A DNA stretch of 21,760 nt from assembly GCA_000787465.1 (NCBI GenBank), contig JSYX01000599.1, positions 1 through 21,760 of the forward strand, given 5' to 3'. Of this stretch, positions 10,394 through 20,590 are shown in pieces. The stretch is from Thermomucor indicae-seudaticae. Taxonomy: Eukaryota > Mucoromycota > Mucoromycetes > Mucorales > Lichtheimiaceae. Positions within the stretch are counted from its first letter, which is position 1; each line of letters begins with the position of its first letter. The position numbers and the translations under genes are program-made. The notes under the pieces are model-generated. The model did not search any database. It saw only the letters and a program-made list of their open reading frames with translations, and was not told where the DNA came from.

Positions 10394-12265
10394 ATGGCCG
10401 ATCCTTCAATCACACAGCGGCACGAAGAATGTGGGAAGCGTAGTCAGGATGACGATATTCAACTTGAAGCCAAGCGTCTAAGGACGCCACACAGTCAAGG
10501 TATACATACACACTCTGTCTCCTTTCACTTTTATTCTCCTCTCTTCTTTTTCGCATTTTAACTTTTTGGACTCCATTATAGACCCGAGGGCATCCGCCAT
10601 GGCGATTGATAGCATCACCGATGAAACAGGTCTCATGACACCTTTAGATGCTCCCGAGGTATGTATAAAAAGGGAAAAAGACTGAGACTGGTTTCATATG
10701 TTCAACGCGGAAAAGAAAAGATTACCGAGGCATTGGAAAATTGCAAGATATTGGTTATCGGCGCAGGAGGACTTGGTTGCGAGATCCTGAAAAATCTGGC
10801 ATTAACTGGTTTTAAACATATCCATGTCATTGATATGGATACCATCGATCTGAGCAACCTGAATCGTCAGTTTCTATTTAGGTAAAAGCAAGGACGATGA
10901 AGATTCTTTTTGCGCTGATATATCATCTGTTAGACCCAAGGATGTTGGAAAATCCAAGGCCATCGTGGCTGCAGAGTTTGTTATGCAACGCGTGCCGGGT
11001 GTCGAAGTGGTTCCGTATGTAACATACTTGTAGAAAAGGAACAAAATGAAAAACTAAATGATAGTAATTGGATGAAAGATACTTTGGCAAGATTCAAGAC
11101 AAGGATGATGATTACTACAGACAGTTCCAAATAATCATTTGCGGTTTGGATTCGATTGAAGCTCGTCGGTGGATTAATGCCAAGTTGGTGGATATGGTGG
11201 ACGATGAAGATCCAACGAGTCTAAAACCCATGATTGATGGAGGCACAGAAGGTAGGCAACCTTTTCCGTTGGCTGAACGAATGCTATTCAGAAAGGCTAT
11301 ATGGATGGTTCTATAGGTTTCAAAGGTCAAGCACGTGTTATTCTTCCTACCATTACATCTTGCTACGAGTGCTCGCTGGATATGTTCAATAAGCCTACTA
11401 CGTTTCCTATATGTACTATTGCCAATACTCCACGGTTACCGGAGCATTGCATTGAATGGGCGTCTGTACTGGAATGGCCACGCGTTTGGGGAAGTAAGTC
11501 TTTATATACAAAATGGGTGCGTATGAAAAGTTACTTATCGTGATGAGTTGTAGAGGACGTAAAGTACGACACGGACAATCCAGAGCATATCGATTGGCTC
11601 TACCGGACAGCCTTAGAAAGAGCACAAAAGTTCAATATACCTGGCGTCACTTATTCACTGACTCAGGGTGTGGTGAAGAATATCATTCCAGCTATTGCAT
11701 CAACAAACGCTGTTATTGCAGGTAAGAAAAGACTCGCGCGTGTTTAAATAGGGATAACCAGGAAGCATTCATTATGAATCGCGGATAATAGCTGCGTGTT
11801 GCAATGAAGCATTCAAAATAGCGACCGGATCGCCTTTTCTCGATAATTACATGATGTATACCGGAAACGATGGGATTTATACATATACCTTTCAGCATCA
11901 AAAGAAACCAGAGTGCCCCGTGTGTGGCAGTATGGCATCTTCGGCGGTATTGGATCCGAAAATGACTTTGGAAGAATTGTTAGACTGGCTAAAGGAGAAG
12001 CCAGACATGTGAGTTCCTGCTGAGGCTACCTTCTGGAGGTTCTTTTATCTAAGCCATCCTTTATTTCGGCAGCCAATTAAAGAAGCCTAGTTTGCGCACA
12101 GCCAGTAAATCATTGTACATGCAGGCGCCGCCTGCGCTGGAGGCTGCGACGCGACCCAATTTGTCAAAGAAGTTGAATGAATTGATCGAAGAAGGCGAGT
12201 ATATCACTGTCACGGACGTGTCTTTACCAGTTAGCTTGCAACTGAAAATAACCTGGAAGCAATAA
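10394..12265 (+). CDS. UBA3: NEDD8-activating enzyme E1 catalytic subunit
   Basis: Uba3 with Ula1/NAE1 adenylates NEDD8/Rub1, forms a thioester and passes it to Ubc12 for cullin modification. Nine exons were read: 10394-10499, 10582-10658, 10721-10881, 10934-11014, 11079-11251, 11317-11493, 11554-11721, 11792-12008, 12073-12265 (450 residues; human about 463). Introns are 52-82 nt and all phases agree. Motifs are the nucleotide-binding GAGGLGCE (75-82), [16 protein letters not shown] (99-114), [25 protein letters not shown], catalytic Cys232 in [36 protein letters not shown], and a zinc site of Cys215/Cys218 with Cys356/Cys359 (ECPVCG). The last exon gives the ubiquitin-fold tail that binds the E2. 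The first 60 residues are poorly conserved, so the start is the least certain part; an in-frame ATG follows in exon 2. Confidence 0.95.
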
Positions 12266-13034
12266 ACAAGATAGCTGTAAAAACCGAATACTTTAAAAGG
12301 GTGTTGCTTTGTTTGAATGGAAATGTGAGTGCAAACTGAGACCAGTTTTCGGGTGGCGAACCCCACACTGCCGAGTCCTTCGCGGATATTTTGTGGCCGA
12401 TTTATAAAAGTCGTAATTGTGTTCTATTGATCAAACCTGCTGTTATGAGTGCCGATCAGCGATTTCCTTACGGGCTCTTTGGTAGAAAGAAAGAGCCATT
12501 TGTTTTAGAGTCATGACGCATTTATCACTCGGATACATTGATTCGGTGTCCCCAAAGTTGTTCCCTGTGAAACACATTTATTTCTGCCCACTTGTTCTCA
12601 TATCTAATGAGTTGCTCCGACAGTTGACATTAGCCATACAGCCATATTTTTGACGACTTCCCCCCAGAATAACCAAGGTCCGCATGGCAGTAGTTCAGGG
12701 CAGTCAGACATGGGTAACAGAACGCGAGATGCAGAGCCTATACATTTGTGCGCACTATACAATTGACAGGATACTCGGATAGCAAGGCTTTCACGCGTAG
12801 TCACTTGGCACCATGTAAATAGGGATCAGTAGCAAATTCTGCTAAACCTTGCGCCAATTTATCATGCAAGGACGAGCTCTTTATGCTTGGCACAACCAGG
12901 GACGAACTATTTTTTGCCATTTGCATCATACCCAATATGGAAGGTCGCAAGCGCCAAGCGTTTTCAGTACATAAAAGCGTGTCTCCCGGGTTTCTTTGTT
13001 TTTATCTATTTTCTTCCTTCTTTTTTCTTTTCAA
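12266..13034 (+). promoter_or_regulatory. intergenic region and promoter of the MARVEL-like gene
   Basis: Most of this 769-bp gap shows no gene. Near its end CATAAAAGC (12970-12978) is a TATA-like element about 60 bp before the ATG at 13035, followed by a T/C-rich leader (about 12986-13030). An AATAAA (12261-12266) overlaps the UBA3 stop codon at the left border. Open frames here are short and lack coding features. Confidence 0.45.
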
Positions 13035-14104
13035 ATGGGTCGCGAAAACCTCAGTCTTGAGTTACCAGTGACCGTGCCGGATAACATGCCTCATCTGGCA
13101 ACTGTCAAGGCATGGATCCATGTCGTTCAAGCGGTGTTGACAGTGTTGACTGTGTGCGTCGTGGCACCTGTCATTGCCATAGAGATCAAATATTATGTAA
13201 GCTGATGACAAAAAAAATCAAGAACATTGTAGGTATCCACTGACATTTTACGCGAAAGAGAGGAAGTCAGGCAGCACCCAACTGGGCACTGGTCGTAGCC
13301 GTGATATCGTGTTGGGTACCTGTGCTTTTGGTGTATTTTCCATGGGCGTACGATCGCAAGAACAAGTTTAAGCGGATCGGCAAGTTTTGTTTGAAGCCAC
13401 GAACCAACTTGATCTTTACGGCGTTCAACTCCTTTATCTGGGCCACTTCAGCGATTGCCATGACGGTGCACGCGAATAACCCGGTCCATTGCAACCTCGA
13501 CAGTGACCTACAGGATTCAGATCCCAGCTATACTTCTGACTGGACATCACAGGTAGATATCTCACCACCGATGTGTATATGGATGGCGATCTTAAACATC
13601 TCTCTGTTTCGGTATATATAGTGTAACTGCGCAAAGGCTGCCGCTGGATTAGCATGGACAACGTGTATCATGTGGATCGCAACTTTGATCTGCAGCGTCA
13701 TTATATTCTGGAACGAAAAGCAATTGATCCTAAAGAACCTACGAGAACACGAAATGAATAAGCAAGCCACGCTTCAAATGCAGCAGCAAGAACAGGAGCT
13801 GCAAGATGAAGAAGCTGGTTGTGGCTATGAATACGGACGAGGGCCAGGTTATTATGAAAGCGAGGAACAACCACCGCACTCGGTAGAGGAACCACTGCGC
13901 ATGTCTTCGCCAAAATATGAAGTTGCTGCTTCTTCTCATCCATCGCCCAACACTTATTATCATCCAAGCCCGACACCGCCCATGCACGGTCAACCTCTTT
14001 ACAATCCTACCACACCGGAACCCATGTCATACCCAGCGCAGACTACCTCAACCCCAATGCCAATGCCAATGCCACAACCTTCATACTATAGCAATCATTA
14101 CTAA
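13035..14104 (+). CDS. four-helix MARVEL-like membrane protein
   Basis: Three exons, 13035-13196, 13271-13552 and 13622-14104, all joined at phase 0 (introns 74 and 69 nt), give 308 residues. Helices are predicted at about 22-50, 59-79, 100-120 and 155-178. Between helices 3 and 4 lies a polar loop with Cys residues (VHCNLDSD; CNCAKAAAG), typical of fungal MARVEL-domain proteins, where a Cys pair and a KAAA(G/A) turn precede the last helix. The cytoplasmic tail (about 179-308) is Gln/Glu-rich, then Pro/Tyr/Ser-rich with a (Pro-Met)3 run encoded by a CCAATG hexamer repeat. MARVEL proteins act in membrane apposition and vesicle trafficking; the precise role here is unknown. The assignment rests on topology and loop features, not on a diagnostic motif. 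Confidence 0.75.
14053..14073 (+). repeat. CCAATG hexamer microsatellite in coding sequence
   Basis: Three and a half perfect CCAATG units encode alternating Pro and Met near the C-terminus of the MARVEL-like protein. A change of unit number keeps the frame. Confidence 0.8.
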
Positions 14105-14287
14105 CTTCTTCATCTTGTGTATATTCCGTTCTGTACATGTTGCTTGTTGTAAAATACCCTTTCACATGAGAATAACACATCGTGGTGGAAAAACTCAGAA
14201 ACCATGTTGTACGGAGAGCGGCGGTTTATTGTGTCCTCTTTTTTCCTCTTTCTCTGTCTTTCTGCAGGAACTCATTCCTTCTTTTGC
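14105..14287 (+). promoter_or_regulatory. short gap with lipin promoter and leader
   Basis: Only 183 bp separate the MARVEL-like stop from the lipin ATG, so the 3' end of one gene and the promoter of the next must share this space. A T/C-rich tract (about 14231-14264) precedes the start. No TATA box is evident. Confidence 0.4.
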
Positions 14288-17200
14288 ATGGAATACGTTG
14301 GCAAACTCAGTTACCTACTTACGTCCGTTCAATCGTTTTACAATGAATTAAATCCAGCAACCTTGTCCGGTGCCATCGACATCGTCGTTGTTCAGCAACC
14401 AAATGGCGATCTTGCGTGTTCTCCTTTCCACGTACGCTTTGGTAAACTCTCTCTTCTTATGCCACAAGAAAAGAAAGTGCGTAAGCAGTTGAGTTTTCGG
14501 AGTGGCAGGTTCCCCCCTTTTTGGGGTTCTGCATAATAATGGGGCATTGCTGACAGTGTGGTGTGTAACCTTCAAAGGTCGAAATTCGAGTGAATGGCGA
14601 GTTGATACCATACATGATGAAAGTGGGTGAAGCAGGCGAATCCTTTTTCGTATTCGAAACAGAACACGAAGTACCTGAGGAATTTCAGACATCGCCCATC
14701 ATTTCTGCTTCTCCTGCCACCGAAAATAAACCAGAGGAGGTAAACTACAACAGAGTCTGGGGAAGAAGGTGATGGGGATTTCTCAACTCACTGGCTCGAA
14801 AAGGAACCTCCGTACTTGGATATCGGAGAATCCAAGAATCAAGGTACGATATAACACAGAAAAAAGAAGAAATTTGGAAATAGAAGACCTCATGATTTCC
14901 ACCTTTTAGGCAACAATATAACCGTAAAGACGAACGATGGATTTGATGATGACACCGACAACTTGGAGAAACTTCATCTTCCTGCTGAACTTCAGTCGCC
15001 AAAAATCATCATCGAGGAGCAAATCGACAAGGTCGTGACCAAGATGGATCCGTTTCATCATGCGGCGGATGACGGCAAAGTGAAAGAAACAGCTACTGGA
15101 CAGGAAGTATTACCGAAAAACGATATCTATCCAATGGATGACGGTGCCTCGTTACTAGAACGCTGCATTCCCGAAGCCATCACCAGCACCACCATTGCCA
15201 AGGAAACGTTTGTTGTTCGTCCTGCAAACGGTGATATCTACAGCAAATGGATGGATGTGGTACATATGTCCGTGCACAAAAAGGGAGAGGATCAGCAACA
15301 AGAGGAGATGGAATCCCACGGGCATGGGGACAGCGAATCGATCATGCTGGATATTGCTGGTTACAAGACGGAGGAGGATAAATCACATCGGAATGAAGAG
15401 GCAAAGTCGCGAAGCGTGGATGACAAAGCGGAGGAGAATGGGTCACATCGGAATGAAGAGACAAGCTCGACAAGCGTGGATGACAAAGCAAAGGAATCTT
15501 CGTCTACTGTCGAGTCAAAAGCAAGCCCAGTCGAATCACCAGAAGATGGTGGAAATAAGCCAATCAAGGCCAAAACTGAAGAAAAAGAGGAACGCAAACA
15601 TGTTCAAATCAAGCCTGGGGAGACGTATCGGATAGAGATGAGCCTTTGCGGTTTAAGGGCTCTTGGACGTGATGACGATCAAAACAACAAAGTTTTCAAT
15701 GAGCATCAGATCACTTATGATCACTTTGTACACAACCCAAATTTACTGAACGACGATCGCTTGGTTTTCCGTTACAATGGCCAGTTTTATGCATCTGACC
15801 ACACAGGTCCGCTCTTTGCATCACTCCTACCGTTCCGTCTTCCTTCGGAGGACCGTTTCGATTCTGACGCCGCTGCAGCAGAAGAACCCACAAAGGTATC
15901 TGATAGCCGAGACACTTATACCTTTGGACGAGGGTGGAGGCAATGGCTTAGTCGCTCTTCGGTTGCCGCAAGTAATGATCAGAGCGGAAACTCAGAAAAA
16001 GAAGATACGGACCACAGCAAGGAGACCGCAACGTTAACGACAACAACCAAAACGACATCCGTTGGCTGGTCTGCGGATCACACGCATCCTGACGAACAAG
16101 TTCCGCTTGTTCCAAGCAAAAATTATGCAAAAACCTTGCGACTCACGTCCGATCAATTAAAGAGCCTTAATCTGAAGAAGGGCGCCAATACGATTACATT
16201 CTCAGTCACATCCGCGTATCAAGGAACAGCAACATGTTCGGCAAAGATATTCTTTTGGGACTATGACGTGAAGATTGTTATTTCCGATATCGACGGCACG
16301 ATTACAAAGTCTGACGCTCTGGGTCATGTCTTCACTATGATCGGCAAGGATTGGACACACAATGGTGTTGCGAAACTGTACACGGACATAAAGAACAACG
16401 GATATCAGCTGCTGTATCTCACCAGTCGTGCAATCGGTCAAGCTGATTACACGAGAGACTACCTTAAGAAGATAGAGCAGAACAAATACCAATTACCTGA
16501 AGGTCCTGTGATCATGTCGCCGGACCGGTTATTCACATCGTTCCACCGTGAAGTTATTATGCGCAAACCAGAAATATTCAAAATGGCCTGTTTGCGCGAC
16601 ATATTACGACTGTTTGGCGGTCGCAACCCATTCTATGCAGGATTCGGTAACCGTATCACAGACGCCATATCTTACCGCAGTGTGGATGTCCCGGCGTCGC
16701 GTATATTCACTATCGATCCGAACGGAGATGTCAAGCTTGAGCTTCTGACGGGTTTCAAATCTTCCTACATACACCTGAATGATCTTGTTGACCAGATATT
16801 CCCACCCATCAATAAGGCTATTAGCGAAGAGTTCAACGACTACAATTTCTGGAAGCCAAAATTGCCCGACATTGAGATACCAGAACTGGATGCCGTATCG
16901 ACCCCGACCTCACCGAAACCCAAACCCATAGTCCCCGACCCATCAAATACCCTTCCAGCTACGTCTGTAGCTGCAGCGCCTGAGCGACGTAAAAGAGGAA
17001 TACTCAGAAGCTTTACTTCGCTTTCAGGGAGTAGCAGTAGCAGCAGTGCTACCACTTCTTCAGTCCCTGTCAAGATGGCCATGTCGTCTAGCACGCCAAC
17101 TCTGTTATCGACTACAACCAAGTCAAAGGACGATAGCGAAGTATCTGTCGATAGTGGTGCATCGTCGGATGACCAGTTGAGCCCGTCTTCTCCAAAAACT

Positions 17201-17446
17201 CCCCCTTCGTCGTCAGCCAGTATCGTAAACAAAGTGCTGGGTGGCGTATTTTCCCGAACATTCAAATCATCTTCTACTACCAATCTCACGATAAACACCG
17301 AGCATCGAACAAACGATGATACGAACGACCACTTAGTATGGACACCTACTACAACTGGATACGAGGAAGCAGATGACGAAACGTTCGACTTGACGTTGGA
17401 CGCCATTACAGACGAAATTAGCTTGGATGATATTCCTTTTATTTAG
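14288..17446 (+). CDS. PAH1: lipin-type phosphatidate phosphatase
   Basis: Mg2+-dependent phosphatidate phosphatase making diacylglycerol for triacylglycerol and phospholipid synthesis; in yeast it is cytosolic and recruited to the ER/nuclear membrane after dephosphorylation by Nem1-Spo7. Four exons, 14288-14476, 14578-14739, 14804-14843 and 14910-17446, give 975 residues. The N-LIP domain (1 to about 100) shows MEYVGKLSYLLTSV (amphipathic helix), NPATLSGAIDIVVV, LACSPFHVRFGK and KVGEAGESFFVFETE with Gly80. A long variable acidic linker follows, with a 60-bp tandem duplication. The C-LIP domain (about 575-762) has the HAD motif DIDGT (Asp590, Asp592), LTSRAIGQADYTRDYL and GPVIMSPDRLF. The tail is Ser-rich and ends in an acidic LDDIPFI, as expected for Nem1-Spo7 docking. 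The first donor is GTGCGT (101-nt intron); intron 2 (14740-14803) is chosen over a frameshift because EPPYLDIG then reads in phase. Confidence 0.95.
15371..15490 (+). repeat. 60-bp tandem duplication inside lipin
   Basis: Two adjacent 60-bp units (15371-15430 and 15431-15490) are about 80-85% identical. Each encodes the 20-residue pattern EExxSHRNEExxSxSVDDKA. The unit length is a multiple of three, so the frame is kept. It lies in the variable acidic linker between N-LIP and C-LIP. Confidence 0.85.
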
Positions 17447-17664
17447 AAACGACATGTCCTCCCGTTTTCTTTTAGCATTTCCATCTATAACCATATATAA
17501 TTTCTTTGTACTTTAAGATTACACATCCTCTCGCAAAATGAATGCATGTCATCGAATTCATGATATCCTGTAATTTGTGTCAACAGAAAATCAAGTTCGC
17601 ATTGGGAAATAGAGCACAATTTCGCATGCCTTGTTTGAAAACGCTTTTTAACGCATCAGTGTGA
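17447..17664 (+). other. lipin 3' flank
   Basis: T/C-rich then AT-rich sequence follows the lipin stop, with stops in all frames. No exact AATAAA was found. It presumably holds the lipin 3' UTR. Confidence 0.4.
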
Positions 17665-17666
17665 TA

Positions 17667-17854
17667 CAGTCGACCCCCGTTAATTTCAAGTCCTTGGTTC
17701 CCTGAAATTCCTCAGAATAAATGAGTGCTTGAGAATTAACCGACACGAAACCAACGGGGGCCGACTGTATAAATAGCTTCAGCCAATTCCCTAAAAAAGT
17801 TGAAGTAAACGAGTAGTTAAAAATAACCGAGATGAAGTTAAGGGGGTTCGACTG
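17667..17854. mobile_element. pogo/Tigger-like MITE with TA target-site duplication
   Basis: A 188-bp non-coding element begins CAGTCGACCCCCGTTAA and ends with the near-complement TTAAGGGGGTTCGACTG, flanked by TA on both sides (17665-17666 and 17855-17856). CAGT...ACCCC..GTTA ends with a TA duplication are typical of pogo/Tigger-type Tc1/mariner elements. A third end-like copy, CCAACGGGGGCCGACTG followed by TA, lies inside (17751-17769), so the first 101 bp also form a complete-looking unit. The element has no open frame for a transposase and would need one in trans. Confidence 0.75.
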
Positions 17855-17856
17855 TA

Positions 17857-18763
17857 TTGTATGTGGTTGCATGTACAGATCATCGACTATGACGTTTAAG
17901 AGTAAGAGCAAACGTTCGACAAGAGTGTGAAATACAATTGTAGTACATATAGTCTTGGCACAAACGTCTTGAGCAGCGCTGTATAATACAGTTTTATTGA
18001 CGCTTCGTTTCCTTGGTGTCCTGGGTTCTCCGTGTTCTTCAAATGGGCGTCAGATAGTGTCGGATAATCTTTTTTTGCTGTCTGCCAGCGTCGTCTCTCT
18101 CTTCTTAGCGTCTTTAGAACGTCTTGTCTTCGCATATGAATCTGCTTGTAGCGTTAGAAGACCTAAAGCCGTACGTAGCAAAGATGTCGATGCGATAAAA
18201 TGGGCCTTACCAAGTTCCATAAGAAAGAAATTCAGTAGAAGAAATAAAAAATATGACTTCGACCAACGCACCATTCAAAGCAAGGAAGACATCGCTGGAC
18301 CGCGTAAGGTTATTATGTGCAGCGTTGTGGACATGGAACAAACTTGCGACACCCACAGAACCGGTGGAGCCAAGTGAATCCTATTCGTTGAGAAGTTTCG
18401 AGTTTGGAGATTCTCTTAGTCTACGGCATTTTTTTCTTAGATATGCAGTTTGATTGCACGGTTTCACAAATTTGTCGCTTTTGACACGTCACAGGAAATA
18501 AATCTGTCGCTCTATGCAGGTTGCTCGTCAGCGCTTAACTGAGAGAGATTGACACAATAAGTGAGAAAACAGAAAAGAAGAGTATATTGTGTCTAGTAAT
18601 GGTCGGCTACGAGTATGCTGGTGCCGATGACAAAAGAAAGGGAAGCCCTTGTCGAGGCACCCCATTTGAAATTTTCACATGCCCCATGTTTGCATTGATT
18701 GGTTGCGGTCTGCATAAATTTGCTCCTTGTGACTGTTAAGAAAAAAGCATAAAAGGGCGTGTA
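17857..18763. other. gene-poor stretch with a possible coding relic
   Basis: A 126-residue plus-strand frame (about 17997-18377) and a minus-strand frame (17896-18135, beginning MRRQDVLKTLRRERRRWQ) overlap here. Neither shows a recognised domain, introns or a promoter. The minus frame has a basic helix-like start and could be a relic of a DNA-binding or structural protein, but this is weak. The rest (18380-18763) shows nothing except a CATAAAAGG TATA-like element (18749-18757). Confidence 0.2.
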
Positions 18764-18942
18764 CTCTCGCTCTACATCGAGCCCATTTTCAGCCTACTAA
18801 TTTTCTATTGACTAGCGGTCGCTTAGCCGACTGCTTCTACTGACTACGTGGTTAGGTAGATTTAGTCAGCTGGTTTGCTGCGAGTGACAACTAGTCAATA
18901 GACAATTAGTAGGCTAAAAATGGGCTTTTTGTGCAGCGAGAG
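18764..18942. mobile_element. hairpin-type inverted-repeat element (MITE-like)
   Basis: Two arms of about 50 bp face each other: 18764-18815 and 18891-18942. The core GCCTACTAATT..CTATTGACTAG is matched by CTAGTCAATAG.CAATTAGTAGGC, and GCCCATTTT by AAAATGGGC. The outermost CTCTCGCT pairs with AGCGAGAG. Even the centre pairs partly (AGCGGTCGC with GCTGCGAGTGAC), so the 179 bp could fold into one long hairpin. There is no open frame. No clean target-site duplication was found, so the exact ends and superfamily are open. It is either a foldback/MITE element or a locus producing a long hairpin RNA. Confidence 0.7.
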
Positions 18943-19749
18943 GGAAATGCTCTGAGAGGATCTTCGAGTGCAGGGTGTTGGCAGACTGGGTGCAGATCTG
19001 AGACGTGTCACTACATGCCGGGGATGTACATCCCCTCGAGAACATCTCAATTCAGATAGGACAATGACAGACGCAAATAAAGCGTGGAAAACCTTGGTTG
19101 GAATTTCTGGTTTAGCAGATATACGTGGCTGATGTTAGCGAAGAATTGTATTTCAAACAACAATTTGCGTCGCGTAAGGAAATTTCGCAAGCACACTTCT
19201 GGATTGCGTTGATAGTAATGACTTTCCATAGTTTCAAACTCACGAAACAAGGATCATTCATTTTCCGCTATCCTCTTCAATACAAACAAACAAATTAGAG
19301 ACTTCCACAGGATCGCAGTAAATAACGACGTGCTTTTAATGGTAGAAGCATTTCAGCTGTCCGCTCTTGCTCTGACCTTCATGGAGGCGACAGAACAACA
19401 ATGAAGAAAACTTATCTGTGCTTTCTTATTCTCTAAAGTTGAGGTTGTCGCCTGGCAGTCGGTCATCTCTACCCAGCCCAAAATGATTCAAGCCCCATGG
19501 CTTCCTGGGACTTTTGGAGATGCAACCGTCTAAGAAAAGGATCGCTATGTGATAGACATGTGATTAATAGCGTATATGACGCACACAACTTGCAATTCAG
19601 TTTATCACACATGCTCTCCGATAGCAGAGTTCAACCAGAACGCAGTGTGAGAACATCCCTGCACAGACGGTTGGGGGTCTTTAGAGGGTATCCCGTCACT
19701 TCTCGATAGTAGGATATTAGGAAATCGTAATATTGGGATATGGGGAACC
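18943..19749. other. gene-poor stretch; nothing firm
   Basis: It contains a perfect 16-bp palindrome (19020-19035) and short frames on both strands that lack coding features. No RNA gene was recognised. Confidence 0.3.
19020..19035. repeat. perfect 16-bp palindrome GGGGATGTACATCCCC
   Basis: A self-complementary 16-mer without spacer, about 80 bp right of the hairpin element. It could be a dimeric protein-binding site or a remnant end of a repeat; no neighbouring gene makes a regulatory role likely. Confidence 0.6.
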
Positions 19750-20136
19750 TTGGTAACACTGGAAAACTATCACGTCTCAGGAACATCTCATGACATCAGA
19801 CGTTCCTCACACATCCCTTTTCATGTGATCTCATTTACTGAGATGCGTCGTCCCAGGCGATCGTTTTTTCCATACGTCAGTTTTAACATTGGTGAGCCGT
19901 ATATCCGACATCCAGAACTTACAGGATACAATAGAGCTCGCATGGAGAAATGGATCAATGTCATCACGGCACTTCTGCGACGCTGCCATACCCTAGGAAA
20001 GGCGCCTACTGTGACAGCATCCGACATCCGTTTTATCCTTATGTCAGAGCGTGAGATACCCGGCTTTTTGCAGTGGAATGGGATACCGCGATTCGGGAAA
20101 CCGGGAAATCGGACTATATCGGGAAATTCTGTTTGA
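19750..20136 (+). CDS. hypothetical open frame, possible relic
   Basis: A 128-residue frame. Its first M is GTG or inside the frame; the first ATG in a protein-like part is near 19789-19845. The middle reads like real protein: HPELTGYNRARMEKWINV, then ALLRRCHTLGKAPTVTAS, then DIRFILMSEREIPGFLQW. The end runs into a low-complexity part with three CGGGAAA repeats (20094-20127), which argues against an intact C-terminus. No family is recognised and no promoter is seen. It is most likely a fragment of a repeated or transposon-borne gene. Confidence 0.25.
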   Translation: MVTLENYHVSGTSHDIRRSSHIPFHVISFTEMRRPRRSFFPYVSFNIGEPYIRHPELTGYNRARMEKWINVITALLRRCHTLGKAPTVTASDIRFILMSEREIPGFLQWNGIPRFGKPGNRTISGNSV

Positions 20137-20386
20137 GACTTAGGACAGGTGGGCCACGACGAACCGGGATTAAAGCGCGATGTAGGATTCCCAACTGGGA
20201 CTTGGGACTAAGATCGTCCCGTCTCAATTAGACGTGTCGCGTCCCATCCGACGCACACCGAGCCCCATGTTAATGTATTAAAGGCGAGAATAATACAATG
20301 TTCACAAGGGGATGCTACTACATAGGACATAGGGACAAGTGGTGTAAGATGACGAGGCAGACGGCCGGTTGCGTTTCCGCAATCTT

Positions 20387-20406
20387 CCGTGGAAGGCTTT
20401 CCACGG
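20387..20406. repeat. short hairpin CCGTGGAA/TTCCACGG
   Basis: Eight base pairs around a four-base loop; a further TTCCACGG copy follows at 20424-20431. Function unknown. Confidence 0.5.
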
Positions 20407-20567
20407 TCCATCGCCTAGCTTCTTCCACGGTGCAAAAAGTGCGGTTGGCACCGAACATGGGGCGTGCTCCGTAGTCGGCAGGGGTTAGTAAGATACACGC
20501 CTGAAAAGCGGCGTACGTCATCAAGAAAAAACGCTGGCCCATCCAAACAGCAGGGCGACGGCACGCT

Positions 20568-20590
20568 CCCCCCCCCCCCCCAAAAAAAAA
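20568..20590. repeat. C14-A9 homopolymer pair
   Basis: Fourteen C followed directly by nine A. On the minus strand this encodes Phe and Gly runs in the frame at 20318-20695. It is prone to length change and to sequencing error. Confidence 0.85.

Noticed and set aside
14740..14753. 14-nt intron in lipin (GTAAAC to AACAG)
   Set aside because: It would restore one reading frame but is far too short to be spliced; a 64-nt intron to 14803 works in phase.
15195..15635. 146-residue plus-strand frame rich in Arg and Met
   Set aside because: It overlaps lipin exon 4 in another frame, over the tandem duplication; lipin coding continues without a break.
16840..17406. 188-residue minus-strand frame
   Set aside because: It is antisense to the Ser-rich lipin tail; the Val/Ser-rich composition is a shadow of the real coding strand.
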